DNA from: Ideonella sp.
GTDB taxonomy: Bacteria; Pseudomonadota; Gammaproteobacteria; Burkholderiales; Burkholderiaceae_C
Direction of reading: 5' to 3'
Assembly: GCA_015075165.1 (NCBI GenBank)
Contig: JABTUY010000002.1
Span: forward strand, 248,001-312,000
Length of the DNA: 64,000 nt
In this document: positions 1 to 11,583 of the stretch, in pieces
How positions within the stretch are numbered: the first letter of the stretch is position 1
Layout of the letters: every line of letters starts with the position of its first letter
Position numbers and translations under genes: made by a program
The notes under the pieces: model-generated
The model's input: the letters and a program-made list of their open reading frames with translations, nothing else
Database searches by the model: none
Told to the model about the DNA's origin: nothing

Positions 1-468
1 CCGCTTCGCAGCGGCTGCGGCGGCCTGCAGCACCGTCAGGATGCCGGCGTCGCCGAGCGAGCGCGCACTCGACAGCTCGCCGCGGCGCGTGGAGTAGACC
101 ACTTGGCCGTCGGGCGATACGACGACGGCCGCCGGGATGCCCTGCTTCGCCGGGTTGCCGAAACGCGCGGCGATGTCGAGGTTGCGATCGAAGTTGCCGA
201 CGTCGACCTTCACCACCTTGAAGCGGCTGCTGGTGAAGCGGGCGATGTCGCCGCGGCCCATCGCGCTGTCGAGCGCGCGACAGTCGGGGCACCAGTTGGC
301 ACCGAACACGATCAGCAGCGGCTTGCGCTCGGCCTTCGACGTGGCGAGCGCCGCGTCGACCTCGCCATGTGCATCGGCCGATTCGTTGTAGAGTGGGCCG
401 GCGGCAGCCGCAGCGATCGACACCAGCACCGCGCCTAGGATGCGCGCGATCCAGGTGGCAGAGGTCAC
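1..468 (-). CDS. Thioredoxin-like protein, secreted (3' end missing)
   Basis: The reading frame runs from a GTG at 468 off the left edge, giving 156 residues without a stop. Residues 1-23 look like a signal peptide (hydrophobic and Ala-rich), so export to the periplasm is inferred. Residues 50-65 match a thioredoxin-fold active site, with a WCPDC motif (Cys60 and Cys63), and a cis-Pro-type GIPA motif follows near residue 110. Proteins of this type act as thiol oxidoreductases or carry disulfides for redox-protein maturation; the partner is unknown. No ATG is available upstream in frame, so GTG is the likely start. The specific family (DsbE/TlpA-like or another thioredoxin_7 protein) cannot be decided from this fragment. 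Confidence 0.75.
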   Translation of the reverse strand, partial: MTSATWIARILGAVLVSIAAAAAGPLYNESADAHGEVDAALATSKAERKPLLIVFGANWCPDCRALDSAMGRGDIARFTSSRFKVVKVDVGNFDRNLDIAARFGNPAKQGIPAAVVVSPDGQVVYSTRRGELSSARSLGDAGILTVLQAAAAAAKR

Positions 469-487
469 GACGGCTACCCAGCGATGT

Positions 488-561
488 TGGAGACGCGTGT
501 TGGAGTTGAACCAACGAACTCGGGGTTGCGGCTCCGAGGCATTCCACTCTGCTACCGCGTC
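488..561 (-). tRNA. tRNA-like sequence without a legible anticodon
   Basis: On the minus strand this 74-nt stretch folds like a tRNA. Six of seven acceptor pairs form (GACGCG with CGCGTC). A three-pair D stem is present, and the T arm is perfect (GTTGG/CCAAC around the loop TTCAACT). A discriminator T and an encoded CCA follow. The anticodon stem (CTCGG/CCGAG) is intact but closes a 10-nt loop with no U33, so no amino acid can be assigned. It may be a decayed or odd tRNA. It sits just upstream of the thioredoxin-like gene, in the 469-671 gap where I see no gene. Confidence 0.35.
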
Positions 562-671
562 GGTGCAAGTATTCCGGCTGCAGGTGGTGTGATTCAACCC
601 CCCATTCAAGCGAATCAAGCGAGCGACGGCGTAACCACTTGTTGATCGAGCGCAGTTGCGCCTCGACGCAG

Positions 672-1445
672 CTACTCCTCGAGCTCCGCCTTGGCCAACT
701 CCACGTCGAGCCGCTCCATCGCGTCGAGCGGCTCGCACCCGGCGGCCTCGGCGTAGAGCTTCTCGGCCTCCTTCATCTTCTTGTCGCCTTCGAGCATCAC
801 CAGTCCGTTGGCGTACTCCACACGGGCGATCGCGCTCGCCGGGTTCAACTTCAACGCCTGCTGGAACATCTTCAGGCCGGTGGCCGCATCGGCACCCTGC
901 GTCTTGCCCAGCAGCTTGCCGACCTTGTCGATCACCTCGGCGTGGAAGGTGCCGAGCGCGGTGTGCGCATCGGCATGCTTGGGTGCCAGCTTGATCGTGG
1001 TTTCGAGCGCACCCTTGACCTTGCCGCCCAGCCCCTGCGCCAGCGCCTTGGCCACGCTGATGCCCTGGCTGTAGCGGCCGAGTGCATAGGCCATCCAGTA
1101 GCGCGCGCTGGCGCTCTTGGGGTCGCGCTGCTGGTGTGCCTCGGCGCGTTCGGCCACTTCGAGAAACAGCGCAAGCTTGGTCTTCTCGCTCTTCTCGAGA
1201 TAGTTGGCGTAGATCGCCTGCGCCTTGTTGGCCACCGCGAGGCCGGCATCGCCCGCCTTCAACCCCGCCTCGCACGCCTTCTGGAACTCGCCGGCATGGA
1301 ACAGCGACCACGCGGCAAGCAGCTTGTCGTCCTTCGGCAGCGGCTCGGCGTCGCCGGCGTGCAGTCGCGCCCACTTCTTCTTCAGCGCCGCGGTGTCGTA
1401 GACGTAGTCGTCGCTGGGATACGGAAAGCCGCTCCACTTGGCCAT
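672..1445 (-). CDS. TPR-repeat protein
   Basis: A 257-residue soluble protein with no signal peptide. It begins MAKWSGF behind a strong ribosome site (AAGAGGAG on the minus strand). The chain is helical, with repeats of TPR character: a repeat near residues 95-135 containing SARYWMAYALGRY, one near 155-185 (KHADAHTALGTFH), and one near 195-230 (ALKLNPASAIARVEYANGL). TPR proteins are protein-interaction scaffolds; the partner is unknown. The TetR-type regulator lies 52 bases upstream on the same strand, so the two may be co-transcribed. An in-frame start further upstream exists but lacks a ribosome site. Confidence 0.75.
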   Translation of the reverse strand: MAKWSGFPYPSDDYVYDTAALKKKWARLHAGDAEPLPKDDKLLAAWSLFHAGEFQKACEAGLKAGDAGLAVANKAQAIYANYLEKSEKTKLALFLEVAERAEAHQQRDPKSASARYWMAYALGRYSQGISVAKALAQGLGGKVKGALETTIKLAPKHADAHTALGTFHAEVIDKVGKLLGKTQGADAATGLKMFQQALKLNPASAIARVEYANGLVMLEGDKKMKEAEKLYAEAAGCEPLDAMERLDVELAKAELEE

Positions 1446-1497
1446 CGGGTTCTCCTCTTCCTTCTGTCTGGATAGGTGCCGTCGTGTCGGTGCCGCC

Positions 1498-2196
1498 TCA
1501 ACCGGTGGCGCCATTGTCGCCATTCGCGCCCGCACCGCCGGCTGCTCGGTACGCGCCGGCCAGTGCCATCAGGTGCCCACGAGCGGCCGGTGCCAGGTAC
1601 GGCAGCAGCAGACTCAGCACGTGGAAGGCGCCGCGGTTCAGTGCCGCGGCCGCGCCCTCGGGTTCGAGCGCACGCCGCGGGTCGCGCACGTACTCGTAGC
1701 TCAGCCAGTAGGTGAGCACGACGACCATCGCCTGCGACACACTGGCCGCCTCAGGGGTCACCGCCATCGCCTGGCCGCGTGCCAAGCCGTCGAGCAGTGC
1801 CTGCACCGCGCTCACCTTGCCCTTCAGCGCCGCCTGCAGCCGGGTCTCGAGGCGGCGATTCTTGCTGAGCAGGTCGTTCAGGTCGCGGTAGAGGAAGCGA
1901 TAGTTCCAGATCAGCTCGAACAGCATGTGCACGAACAGCCAGGCGTCCTCGACGTCGCGCACCGCATCGGCGGCACCGAGCAACTCGCCCAGCGCGCGCT
2001 CGTAGCGATCGACCAGCGAGTTGACCAGCTCGTCCTTGGCCGGATAGTGGTAGTACAGGTTGCCCGGGCTGATGCCCAGCTCGGCCGAGATCGCGGTGGT
2101 ACTGACGTTGGGCTCGCCGAAGCGGTTGAACAGCGCCAGCGTCGTCTCGAGGATGCGCTCGGCGGTGCGGCGCGGCTTCTTCTTCTCGCGGGCCAT
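1498..2196 (-). CDS. TetR/AcrR-family transcriptional regulator
   Basis: A 232-residue protein with a basic N-terminus (REKKKPRR) and a TetR-type helix-turn-helix at about residues 12-56, including the family pattern ILETTLALFNRFG and the recognition segment GISPGNLYYHYPAKDEL. The C-terminal ligand domain is helical and resembles the TetR_C family often found in betaproteobacteria. It is divergent from the ABC exporter ATPase at 2284, with an 87-base gap between them, so it may control that exporter and itself. This is inference from position; no clear palindrome is visible in the gap. Confidence 0.88.
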   Translation of the reverse strand: MAREKKKPRRTAERILETTLALFNRFGEPNVSTTAISAELGISPGNLYYHYPAKDELVNSLVDRYERALGELLGAADAVRDVEDAWLFVHMLFELIWNYRFLYRDLNDLLSKNRRLETRLQAALKGKVSAVQALLDGLARGQAMAVTPEAASVSQAMVVVLTYWLSYEYVRDPRRALEPEGAAAALNRGAFHVLSLLLPYLAPAARGHLMALAGAYRAAGGAGANGDNGATG

Positions 2197-2283
2197 ATGC
2201 GACCGGTTGCAGGCGTCTGTCTTGTCGGTGTGATCGATTCTGGCACCGGTGCGCGCAACGGGGGCTGCCTACAATCCCTGCCG

Positions 2284-3252
<969 letters not shown>

Positions 3253-3967
3253 CCCGGAGCCGTGGGCTCGTGCATGAAGTACGCGAAGACCTCGCTCCAG
3301 CCGGTGCCCGCCAACCGCTCGGCCCAGCCGGCGAGGTCGGCCTCCGAGTAGTGCTCCAGCCGCAGCCGCACGTAGCCCCACGGCGCGGTCTGCACCAGCG
3401 GCGGCGGCGCGCTGTCTTCGCGCTCCGACAGGCACAGCGACGCGCTGGCGGTCTTCAACGCGGCGTACACCGCGTCGTCGAACCAGCTGTCGTGGCGGAA
3501 CTCGAACGCGGCGCGGTGCCGATCGGGCAGCAGCGCCAGGAAGGCGCTCAGCCGCGGCACGTCCTTCTTCAGGTTCGGCGGCAGCTGGAATAGCACCGCG
3601 CCGAGCTTGTCGCCGAGTTCACCCAGGCTGTCGTACAGGTAGCGCAGCGGCTCGGCCGCCGACTCGGCCTTCAGGCGCGCGTCGTGCGTGATGCGGCGCG
3701 TGGCCTTGATCGCAAAGCGAAAGTCCGCCGGCGTCGTCTCGGCCCACCTGGCGAGCACCTCGCGCTTCGGGTTGCGGTAGAAGGTGTTGTTGATCTCCAC
3801 CGTGGGCAGGCGTTGCGCGTACCACGCGAGCATGGCGTCGGCCGCCAGATCCTCGGGATAGAACGAGCCCTTCCACTCCTTGTAGGAATAGCCGCTGGCG
3901 CCGGCCCACAACCAAGGTTGGTTCATCGTGCGCTCCTGCCGTCGAAGGCATGCGGTATCGTGCCACC

Positions 3968-4747
3968 ATGACCGCACTTTCGCTGGGCTCGCTCACCGGA
4001 GCGGGCACGCTGTTTCGCAAGGAGGTGCTGCGCTTCTGGAAGGTGGCGTTCCAGACTGTGGGCGCACCGGTGCTGACCGCGGTGCTGTACCTGCTGATCT
4101 TCGGCCACGTGCTCGAAGACCGCGTGCAGGTGTTCGAGGGCGTCGGCTACACCAGCTTCCTGGTGCCGGGCCTGGTGATGATGAGCGTGCTGCAGAACGC
4201 GTTCGCCAACTCGGTGTCGTCGCTGATCCAGAGCAAGATCTCGGGCAACCTGGTGTTCCTGCTGGTCACGCCACTGTCGCCGTCGGCCTGGTACGTGGCC
4301 TATGTGGGCGCGGCGGTGGTGCGCGGGCTGGCGGTGGGGCTGGGCGTGCTGGTGGTGACGATGTGGTTCGGCACGCCGCGCTTCGCCGAGCCGTGGTGGA
4401 TCGTTATCTTCGGCGTGCTCGGCGCGGCGATGATGGGCTCGCTCGGGCTGATCGCGGGGCTGTGGGCCGAGAAGTTCGACCAGACCGCCGCGTTCCAGAA
4501 CTTCATCGTGATGCCGATGACGCTGCTGGCCGGCGTCTTCTACTCGGTGCAGACTCTGCCGTCGCTGTGGCAGGCGGTGAGCCACCTGAACCCGTTCTTC
4601 TACATGGTCGACGGTTTTCGCCGCGGCTTCTTCGGCGCCAGCGACATCGCACCGGGCACCAGCCTGGCGGTGGTGCTGGCGAGCTTCGTGATCGTCGCCG
4701 GCGTCGCGCTGCGGCTGCTGCACACGGGGTACAAGATTCGGCACTGA
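3968..4747 (+). CDS. ABC-2 type exporter permease (YadH type)
   Basis: A 259-residue integral inner-membrane protein with six predicted hydrophobic segments (for example GAPVLTAVLYLLIFG, LVVTMWFG and ALRLLHTGYK at the end). The ABC-2 permease signature falls near the fifth segment: MTLLAGVFYSVQTLPSLWQ then NPFFYMVDGFRRGFFG. It forms the channel for the exporter whose ATPase is at 2284. The exported substrate is unknown. A start six codons earlier (3950) is possible; 3968 matches family length better. The two genes are probably transcribed separately because the DUF72 gene separates them. Confidence 0.9.
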   Translation: MTALSLGSLTGAGTLFRKEVLRFWKVAFQTVGAPVLTAVLYLLIFGHVLEDRVQVFEGVGYTSFLVPGLVMMSVLQNAFANSVSSLIQSKISGNLVFLLVTPLSPSAWYVAYVGAAVVRGLAVGLGVLVVTMWFGTPRFAEPWWIVIFGVLGAAMMGSLGLIAGLWAEKFDQTAAFQNFIVMPMTLLAGVFYSVQTLPSLWQAVSHLNPFFYMVDGFRRGFFGASDIAPGTSLAVVLASFVIVAGVALRLLHTGYKIRH

Positions 4748-4870
4748 AGTTGCTGGTACGCCTGCTGGTGCGCACTTGCCGCTCCGCTTTGCCGCTACGC
4801 GTTGCCGCTGCGCATTGCCGATGGTGCTGACCTGCGCAGACCGTGGCGGCAGGGCGCTGCCGGTGCCCGT

Positions 4871-5353
4871 GTTCTCCGGCCCACGCTCGCGGGCGACCGC
4901 TCGCTGCCTGCGCCATTCGGTCTCATCAACACCGACCAGGCATGCAACCGACCAGGACACCGCGAATGGGGCCTGCGCCCACGGACACCGACACCACCCT
5001 GCGGCACCGCCATGCCAGCCGAGGACGGGGCCTGCGTGGTCCACATGTGTTGGTCAGCTTGGCCGCCGCGGTGAACGCCGCGTGTGTTCAACCTGGCACG
5101 CCGCGGTGGTTGATTGGGCAGGTGGTTCGGGCATGCGGGCGCAGGCCCCATTCGCGGTGTCCTGGCTCATGGCAAGCCAGGCTCGTGTTGATGAGGCGGA
5201 CCATTGCACGAGCCGGTGGTGGCCCGCGAGCGTGGGCCGGAGAACGCGTGCCCGGGCCGCCTGCCCCGCACCGGTCGTCGCATGCGTGGTGGCCCGCGAG
5301 CATGGGCCGGAGAACCCCCGCCCCGGGCCGCTTCCCCGCACCGTCGTCGTATG
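4871..5353. repeat. Large inverted repeat plus 70-bp tandem repeat
   Basis: The 682-base gap between the exporter permease and ibaG holds no convincing gene. It contains two arms (about 4871-4980 and 5137-5245) that are inverted copies with perfect blocks. These pair 4871-4894 with 5222-5245 (24 bases), 4952-4980 with 5137-5165 (29 bases), and 4922-4932 with 5185-5195 (11 bases). The right arm's outer block recurs 70 bases later (5292-5315, one mismatch) as part of a tandem duplication running to about 5353. The structure could fold into a long imperfect hairpin. No transposase or target duplication is visible, so its origin (MITE-like or slippage) is open. Confidence 0.85.
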
Positions 5354-5429
5354 CGAGGCTCGATCGCCGGCGTTGCCCCCATGCCCCGGCCGCTGAACGA
5401 CCCGTCCATCGCAGGCGATAATCGCCACC

Positions 5430-5711
5430 ATGTCCGAACCCACCGCCGACGACGTCAGCCGCTTCATCGCGGCCGGGCTGACTTGCGAGCATCTCGCGGT
5501 CGAGGGTGACGGACGCCACTTCTTCGCCACCATCGTCTCGGCCGCGTTCGAGGGCCAGCCTCGGGTGCGGCGGCACCAACAGGTGTACGTGGCGCTGGGC
5601 GATAGAATGCGCGAGCAGATTCACGCGCTGTCGATGAAGACGCTCACCCCCGCCGAATGGGCCGCCGAACTCGCCGCCGAGAACCAGCGGCTGCCCCACC
5701 ACCCGCATTGA
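5430..5711 (+). CDS. ibaG: BolA-family protein (IbaG/YrbA-like)
   Basis: A 93-residue protein of the BolA family, which works with monothiol glutaredoxins in Fe-S cluster handling and can affect cell-envelope genes. The core is ADDVSRFIAAGLTCEHLAVEGDGRHFFATIVS, then RVRRHQQVYVALGDRMREQIHALSMKTLTPAEW. The conserved C-terminal pattern HALSMKTLTPAEW carries the invariant His expected of the fold. It precedes murA, the position of ibaG in many proteobacteria, which is why IbaG rather than BolA proper is proposed. Confidence 0.85.
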   Translation: MSEPTADDVSRFIAAGLTCEHLAVEGDGRHFFATIVSAAFEGQPRVRRHQQVYVALGDRMREQIHALSMKTLTPAEWAAELAAENQRLPHHPH

Positions 5712-5822
5712 TTCTTCCGCGGCGCGTGCGCTGCGGGTGGCCCGTGGCGTCCGTTTCCAGGCGCGTGATGTCCGGGTTGTCCTCAGAGTCCGCGGCGCGA
5801 CAGCCAGCCTGACACCGCCCGC

Positions 5823-7097
<1,275 letters not shown>

Positions 7098-7191
7098 CCT
7101 CATCCGTGCAGGCCCGGCTGCCGGGCCGCCCCGCGCCGGACCCAGTCGCTGCGGGCCATCGACCGCGCTGCGCCGCCCGCAAGGGGCTGCC

Positions 7192-7851
7192 ATGTTGACG
7201 CTCGCGCTGTCGAAAGGCCGCATCTTCGACGACACGCTGCCGCTGCTGCAGCGCGCCGGCATCGCGGTGACGGAAGACCCGGAGGCTTCGCGCAAACTGA
7301 TCCTGCCGACCCACCGGCCCGACCTGCGCGTGGTGCTGGTGCGCGCCAGCGACGTGCCCACCTACGTGCAGCACGGTGGCGCCGATTTCGGCGTGGTGGG
7401 CCTGGACGTGCTGCTCGAGCACAGCGCCGCCTGGGGCGGCGGCGGGCTGTACCGCCCGCTCGACCTCGGCATCGCTCGCTGCCGCATGAGCGTGGCCGCG
7501 CGCACCGATTTCGACTACCCGGCGGCAGTGCGGCAGGGCTCGCGCATCCGCGTGGCCACCAAGTACGTGCAGCTGGCGCGGCAGCACTTCGCCGACAAGG
7601 GCGTGCATGTCGACCTGATCAAGCTCTACGGCTCGATGGAGCTGGCGCCGCTGACCGGCCTGGCCGACGCGATCGTCGACCTCGTCTCCACCGGCAGCAC
7701 GCTGAAGGCGAACGACCTCGTCGAGGTGGAGCAAATCATGCCGATCAGCGCGCGGCTGATCGTCAACCCGGCGGCGCTGAAGCTCAAGCGCGACGCGCTG
7801 CGGCCGCTGATCGACGCGCTGGCCGCCGCGTGCGCGGAGGCGGCCCGGTGA
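7192..7851 (+). CDS. hisG: ATP phosphoribosyltransferase, short (HisG-S) form
   Basis: At 219 residues this is the short catalytic form that lacks the C-terminal regulatory domain and therefore needs HisZ as partner; hisZ is not in this window. It joins ATP and PRPP, the first step of histidine synthesis. It begins [19 protein letters not shown] and has the PRPP-binding region [16 protein letters not shown] near residues 162-178. The stop overlaps the hisD GTG start (GTGA), so translation is probably coupled. The 94 bases upstream contain no run of His codons or attenuator, so classical leader-peptide control is not seen. Confidence 0.97.
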   Translation: MLTLALSKGRIFDDTLPLLQRAGIAVTEDPEASRKLILPTHRPDLRVVLVRASDVPTYVQHGGADFGVVGLDVLLEHSAAWGGGGLYRPLDLGIARCRMSVAARTDFDYPAAVRQGSRIRVATKYVQLARQHFADKGVHVDLIKLYGSMELAPLTGLADAIVDLVSTGSTLKANDLVEVEQIMPISARLIVNPAALKLKRDALRPLIDALAAACAEAAR

Positions 7852-9821
7852 CCGCGCTGCGCATCCGGCGCCTGGCGACGACGGCGGCCGACTTCGACGC
7901 CGAACTGCAGCGGCTGCAGCAATGGTCGGTCGACACCGACCGCGCGATCGAAGCCACGGTGGGCGCCATCGTCGACGACGTGCGCTGGCGCGGCGACGCC
8001 GCGGTACTGGAGTACAGCGCGCGCTTCGACGGCATCGAGGCCGCGTCGGTGGCCGCGCTCGAGATCGCGCGCGACGAGCTGCGGCAGGCGTTCGAAGCGC
8101 TGCCCGCCGCGCAGCAGGACGCGCTCGCCGCCGCCGCGCAGCGCGTGCGCCACTACCACGAGCATCAGCTGCGCGCCACCAGCCAGAGCTGGCAGCTGCG
8201 CGACGCCGAGGGCTCGCTGCTCGGCCAGAAGGTGACGCCGCTCGATCGCGTCGGCATCTACGTGCCCGGCGGCAAGGCGGCGTACCCGTCGTCGGTGCTG
8301 ATGAACGCGATTCCGGCGCAGGTGGCCGGCGTCGGCGAGATCGTGATGGTGGTGCCCACACCGGTGCGCCGCGAAGGCGCGCCCGCGCAAGGCGAGCGCA
8401 ACGCGCGGGCACACGGCCAGCGCAACGCGCTGGTGCACGGCCAGCGCAACGCGCTGGTGCACGGCCAGCGCAACGCGCTGGTGCTGGCCGCGGCGCATCT
8501 GGCCGGCGTGCACCGCGTGTTCGGCATCGGCGGCGCGCAGGCGGTGGCGGCGCTCGCCTGGGGCACCGCGACGATCCCACGCGTCGACAAGATCACCGGT
8601 CCGGGCAACGCCTACGTGGCGGCGGCCAAGCGGCGCGTGTTCGGCCAGGTGGGCATCGACATGATCGCCGGCCCGAGCGAGATCCTGGTGCTGGCCGACG
8701 GCAGCACCGACCCCGAGTGGGTGGCGATGGACTTGTTCAGCCAGGCCGAGCACGACGAGCTGGCGCAGAGCATCCTGCTGTCGCCCGACGCGGTGTATCT
8801 CGACGCGGTGCAGGCGGCGCTCGACCGGCTACTGCCCTCGCTGCCGCGGCAGGCGGTGATCCGCGCGTCGCTCGAAGGCCGCGGCGCGCTGATCCACACG
8901 CGGTCGATGGCCGAGGCCTGTGCGATCGCCAACCGCATCGCGCCCGAGCATCTCGAGATCAGCGCGCGCCAGCCGCAGCGCTGGGAGCCGCTGTTGAAGC
9001 ACGCCGGCGCGATCTTCCTCGGCGCCTTCAGCAGCGAGAGCCTGGGCGACTACTGCGCCGGGCCGAACCACGTGCTGCCCACCGCGGGCACCGCGCGCTT
9101 CAGCTCGCCGCTGGGCGTCTACGATTTCGTCAAGCGCTCGAGCCTGATCGAGGTCAGCGCCGCCGGCGCGCAGGTGCTGGGGCCGGTGGCGTCGGCGCTG
9201 GCGCACGGCGAGGGCCTTCAGGCGCATGCGCGTGCGGCCGAGTTGCGGCTGCTGGGCGCGGTGACGGGCGGCGAGGGTGCCAGTGGCGAGAGGGCCGGTG
9301 CACGTGCGGGCGCTGGTGCTGGAGCAGGTGGCGCTGCAGCCACAGGTGCCGCAGGTTTCCACCTGCGCCCGGTAACCGACACCAACGTCGACGCGCTGAT
9401 CAAGCTCGCGGTAGCGCCCGAGCAGCAGGGTCTGGTGGCACCGGTGGCGGTGTCGCTGGCGCAGGCTTCGGTGCGCCCGCCCGGGCGACCGCTGGCGATC
9501 CACGATGGCGACCAGCCGGTGGGCCTGCTGCTGCTGTGGGACTCGCGCCGCGACCGCGACGACCCGGCCGACGAGCTCTACGTGTGGCGTCTGCTGATCG
9601 ACGAGCGCCACCAGCGGCGCGGCTTCGGCACGCTGGCGATGCGCTGGGTGGTCGACGAGGCGCGGCGCCTCGGCGTGGCGTCGGTCGCCCTGTCGCACCA
9701 GATGCAGCCGGGGCACGCCGGGCCGTTCTACGAGCGGCTCGGCTTTCGCTACACCGGTGTGATCGACGATGGCGAGCACGAGATGAAACTGACGATCCCG
9801 AGCGAGACCCACGATGGCTGA
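7848..9821 (+). CDS. hisD: Histidinol dehydrogenase fused to a GNAT acetyltransferase
   Basis: One uninterrupted frame of 657 residues. Residues 1 to about 470 are HisD, the zinc enzyme that oxidises histidinol to histidine in two NAD-dependent steps. Motifs include [40 protein letters not shown] and [13 protein letters not shown]. Between about 175 and 212 there is an extra segment with three exact HGQRNALV copies (189-212). A 35-residue Gly/Ala/Arg linker follows, then residues 505-657 form a GNAT domain with the acetyl-CoA motif RRGFGTLA and a C-terminal PFYERLGF. HisD is normally about 435 residues and stand-alone. The GTG start overlaps the hisG stop and has GGAGG seven bases upstream. 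Confidence 0.95.
   Translation: MTALRIRRLATTAADFDAELQRLQQWSVDTDRAIEATVGAIVDDVRWRGDAAVLEYSARFDGIEAASVAALEIARDELRQAFEALPAAQQDALAAAAQRVRHYHEHQLRATSQSWQLRDAEGSLLGQKVTPLDRVGIYVPGGKAAYPSSVLMNAIPAQVAGVGEIVMVVPTPVRREGAPAQGERNARAHGQRNALVHGQRNALVHGQRNALVLAAAHLAGVHRVFGIGGAQAVAALAWGTATIPRVDKITGPGNAYVAAAKRRVFGQVGIDMIAGPSEILVLADGSTDPEWVAMDLFSQAEHDELAQSILLSPDAVYLDAVQAALDRLLPSLPRQAVIRASLEGRGALIHTRSMAEACAIANRIAPEHLEISARQPQRWEPLLKHAGAIFLGAFSSESLGDYCAGPNHVLPTAGTARFSSPLGVYDFVKRSSLIEVSAAGAQVLGPVASALAHGEGLQAHARAAELRLLGAVTGGEGASGERAGARAGAGAGAGGAAATGAAGFHLRPVTDTNVDALIKLAVAPEQQGLVAPVAVSLAQASVRPPGRPLAIHDGDQPVGLLLLWDSRRDRDDPADELYVWRLLIDERHQRRGFGTLAMRWVVDEARRLGVASVALSHQMQPGHAGPFYERLGFRYTGVIDDGEHEMKLTIPSETHDG
8388..8483 (+). 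repeat. 24-bp tandem repeat inside hisD
   Basis: Three exact 24-base copies occupy 8412-8435, 8436-8459 and 8460-8483, preceded by one degenerate copy at 8388-8411. The period is a multiple of three, so the frame is kept and each exact unit encodes HGQRNALV. The last unit merges with the normal [10 protein letters not shown] segment of HisD, indicating that the repeat grew by duplication of native sequence. Confidence 0.95.
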
Positions 9822-10911
9822 AACCCCCGCACTGTCTGCGCGAATCGCGCGCGTGATCCGCCAGGACGTGCAATCGACCCACGGGTATGCGATCCAGCCG
9901 AGCGCGGGGCTGGTCAAGCTCGACGCGATGGAGAACCCGTTTCGCCTGCCGCCGGCGCTGCAGCGCGAGCTGGGCGAGCGGCTCGGCCGCGTGGCGATCA
10001 ACCGCTACCCGGGCCAGTGCGCGGTCGACGTGGCGGCCGCGCTGGCGCGCCACGTGCAGCTGCCTGCCGGCTGCAAGCTGATGCTCGGCAACGGGTCCGA
10101 TGAACTGATCGACCTGCTGTCGGTGGCCTGCAACGTGCCCGGCGCGGTGCTGCTCGCGCCCGAGCCGGGCTTCGTGCTGTACGCGCTGTCGGCCAAGCTG
10201 CGCGGGTTGAAGTACGTCGGCGTGCCGCTGACGCCTGCGTTCGAGCTCGACGAGGCCGCGATGCTCGCGGCCATCGAGCGCGAACGGCCGGCTCTGACCT
10301 ACATCGCCTATCCGAACAATCCGACCGCGAACTTGTGGAGTGACGCGACCATCGATCGCATCGTCGCCGCGGTCGGCGCGCAGCACGGCCTGGTGGTGTT
10401 CGACGAGGCCTACCAGCCGTTCTCGTCGCGCAGCTGGCTGGCGCGCATGGCCGCGCACGAGCACGTGCTGGTGATGCGCACGTTGAGCAAGTTCGGCCTC
10501 GCCGGCGTGCGGCTGGGCTACCTGTGCGGCCACGCCGCGCTGATCGACGAGATCGAGAAGGTGCGCCCGCCGTACAACGTGGGCGTGCTCAACGCCGAGG
10601 CCACGCTGTTCGCGCTCGAGCACGCCGACGAGTACGCCCGCCAGGCCGCGCTGCTGCGCGGCGAGCGCGAGCGGCTGCAGGCCGCGCTGCGCGCGCTGCC
10701 CGGCGCGCAGCCGTACCCGAGCGAGGCCAACATGATCCTCGTGCGCGTACCCGATGCGAAGCGCGTCTTCGAGGCCATGAAGGCGCGCGGCGTGCTGGTG
10801 AAGAACGTGTCGGCACTGCACCCGCTGCTGGCCGACTGCCTGCGCCTGACGGTGGGCACACCCGAGGAGAACACGCAGATGATCGATGCGCTGAAAGCGA
10901 GTCTGGCATGA
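9814..10911 (+). CDS. hisC: Histidinol-phosphate aminotransferase
   Basis: A 365-residue class I/II aminotransferase that uses PLP to convert imidazole-acetol phosphate to histidinol phosphate. Visible motifs are [12 protein letters not shown] near the N-terminus, [11 protein letters not shown], the FDEAYQPF loop with the cofactor Asp, and the Schiff-base Lys226 in [14 protein letters not shown]. Length is typical. The ATG overlaps the end of the hisD-GNAT frame by eight bases, and the stop overlaps hisB as ATGA. The tight overlaps show it belongs to the his operon. Confidence 0.96.
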   Translation: MAETPALSARIARVIRQDVQSTHGYAIQPSAGLVKLDAMENPFRLPPALQRELGERLGRVAINRYPGQCAVDVAAALARHVQLPAGCKLMLGNGSDELIDLLSVACNVPGAVLLAPEPGFVLYALSAKLRGLKYVGVPLTPAFELDEAAMLAAIERERPALTYIAYPNNPTANLWSDATIDRIVAAVGAQHGLVVFDEAYQPFSSRSWLARMAAHEHVLVMRTLSKFGLAGVRLGYLCGHAALIDEIEKVRPPYNVGVLNAEATLFALEHADEYARQAALLRGERERLQAALRALPGAQPYPSEANMILVRVPDAKRVFEAMKARGVLVKNVSALHPLLADCLRLTVGTPEENTQMIDALKASLA

Positions 10912-11567
10912 GTGCGCGCCGCCGCCCCGAAGCGCGAATCCCGAAGCGCGGCAGCCCGCAGGGTCGTGCGGTGACCGCGCACCGCACCGCCGACGTCACG
11001 CGCAACACCAAGGAAACGCAGATCCGCGTGCAGCTCGATCTCGACGGCAGCGGCCAGGCGCGGCTGACCACCGGCATCGGCTTCTTCGACCACATGCTCG
11101 ACCAGGTGGCGCGCCACGGCCTGATCGACCTCGCGATCGACGCCACCGGCGACCTGCACATCGACGGCCACCACCTCGTCGAGGACACCGGCATCACGCT
11201 GGGCATGGCGGTGGCGCAGGCGGTGGGCGACAAGGCCGGCATCACGCGCTACGGCCACGCCTACGTGCCGCTGGACGAGGCGCTGTCGCGCGTGGTGATC
11301 GACTTCTCCGGCCGCCCGGGCCTGCACCTGCGGGTGCCCTTCAAGGCGGCGATGATCGGCGGCTTCGACACCCAGCTCGCGTACGAGTTCTTCCAGGGCT
11401 TCGCCAACCACGCGATGGTGACGCTGCACATCGACAACCTGCACGGCGACAACGCGCACCACCAGTGCGAGACGGTGTTCAAGGCCTTCGCACGCGCGCT
11501 GCGCATGGCGCTGACGCCCGATGCGCGCTCGGCCGGCGTGGTGCCGTCGACCAAGGGCAGTCTGTAG
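10908..11567 (+). CDS. hisB: Imidazoleglycerol-phosphate dehydratase
   Basis: A 219-residue single-function HisB that dehydrates imidazoleglycerol phosphate to imidazole-acetol phosphate. It has the two metal-binding motifs [13 protein letters not shown] / [14 protein letters not shown] and the later [19 protein letters not shown]. The ATG overlaps the hisC stop. The first 25 or so residues (Arg/Lys-rich) are longer than usual. A GTG at 10971 would give a conventional N-terminus, so the true start is uncertain although coupling favours 10908. Confidence 0.95.
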   Translation: MSARRRPEARIPKRGSPQGRAVTAHRTADVTRNTKETQIRVQLDLDGSGQARLTTGIGFFDHMLDQVARHGLIDLAIDATGDLHIDGHHLVEDTGITLGMAVAQAVGDKAGITRYGHAYVPLDEALSRVVIDFSGRPGLHLRVPFKAAMIGGFDTQLAYEFFQGFANHAMVTLHIDNLHGDNAHHQCETVFKAFARALRMALTPDARSAGVVPSTKGSL

Positions 11568-11583
11568 CGAGGCAGTGCAAGTG

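Noticed and set aside
7098-7191. Histidine leader peptide or attenuator before hisG
   Set aside because: No run of His codons and no terminator/antiterminator pair is visible in the gap.
8388-8483. CRISPR-like short direct repeats
   Set aside because: Units are tandem without spacers and keep the hisD reading frame.
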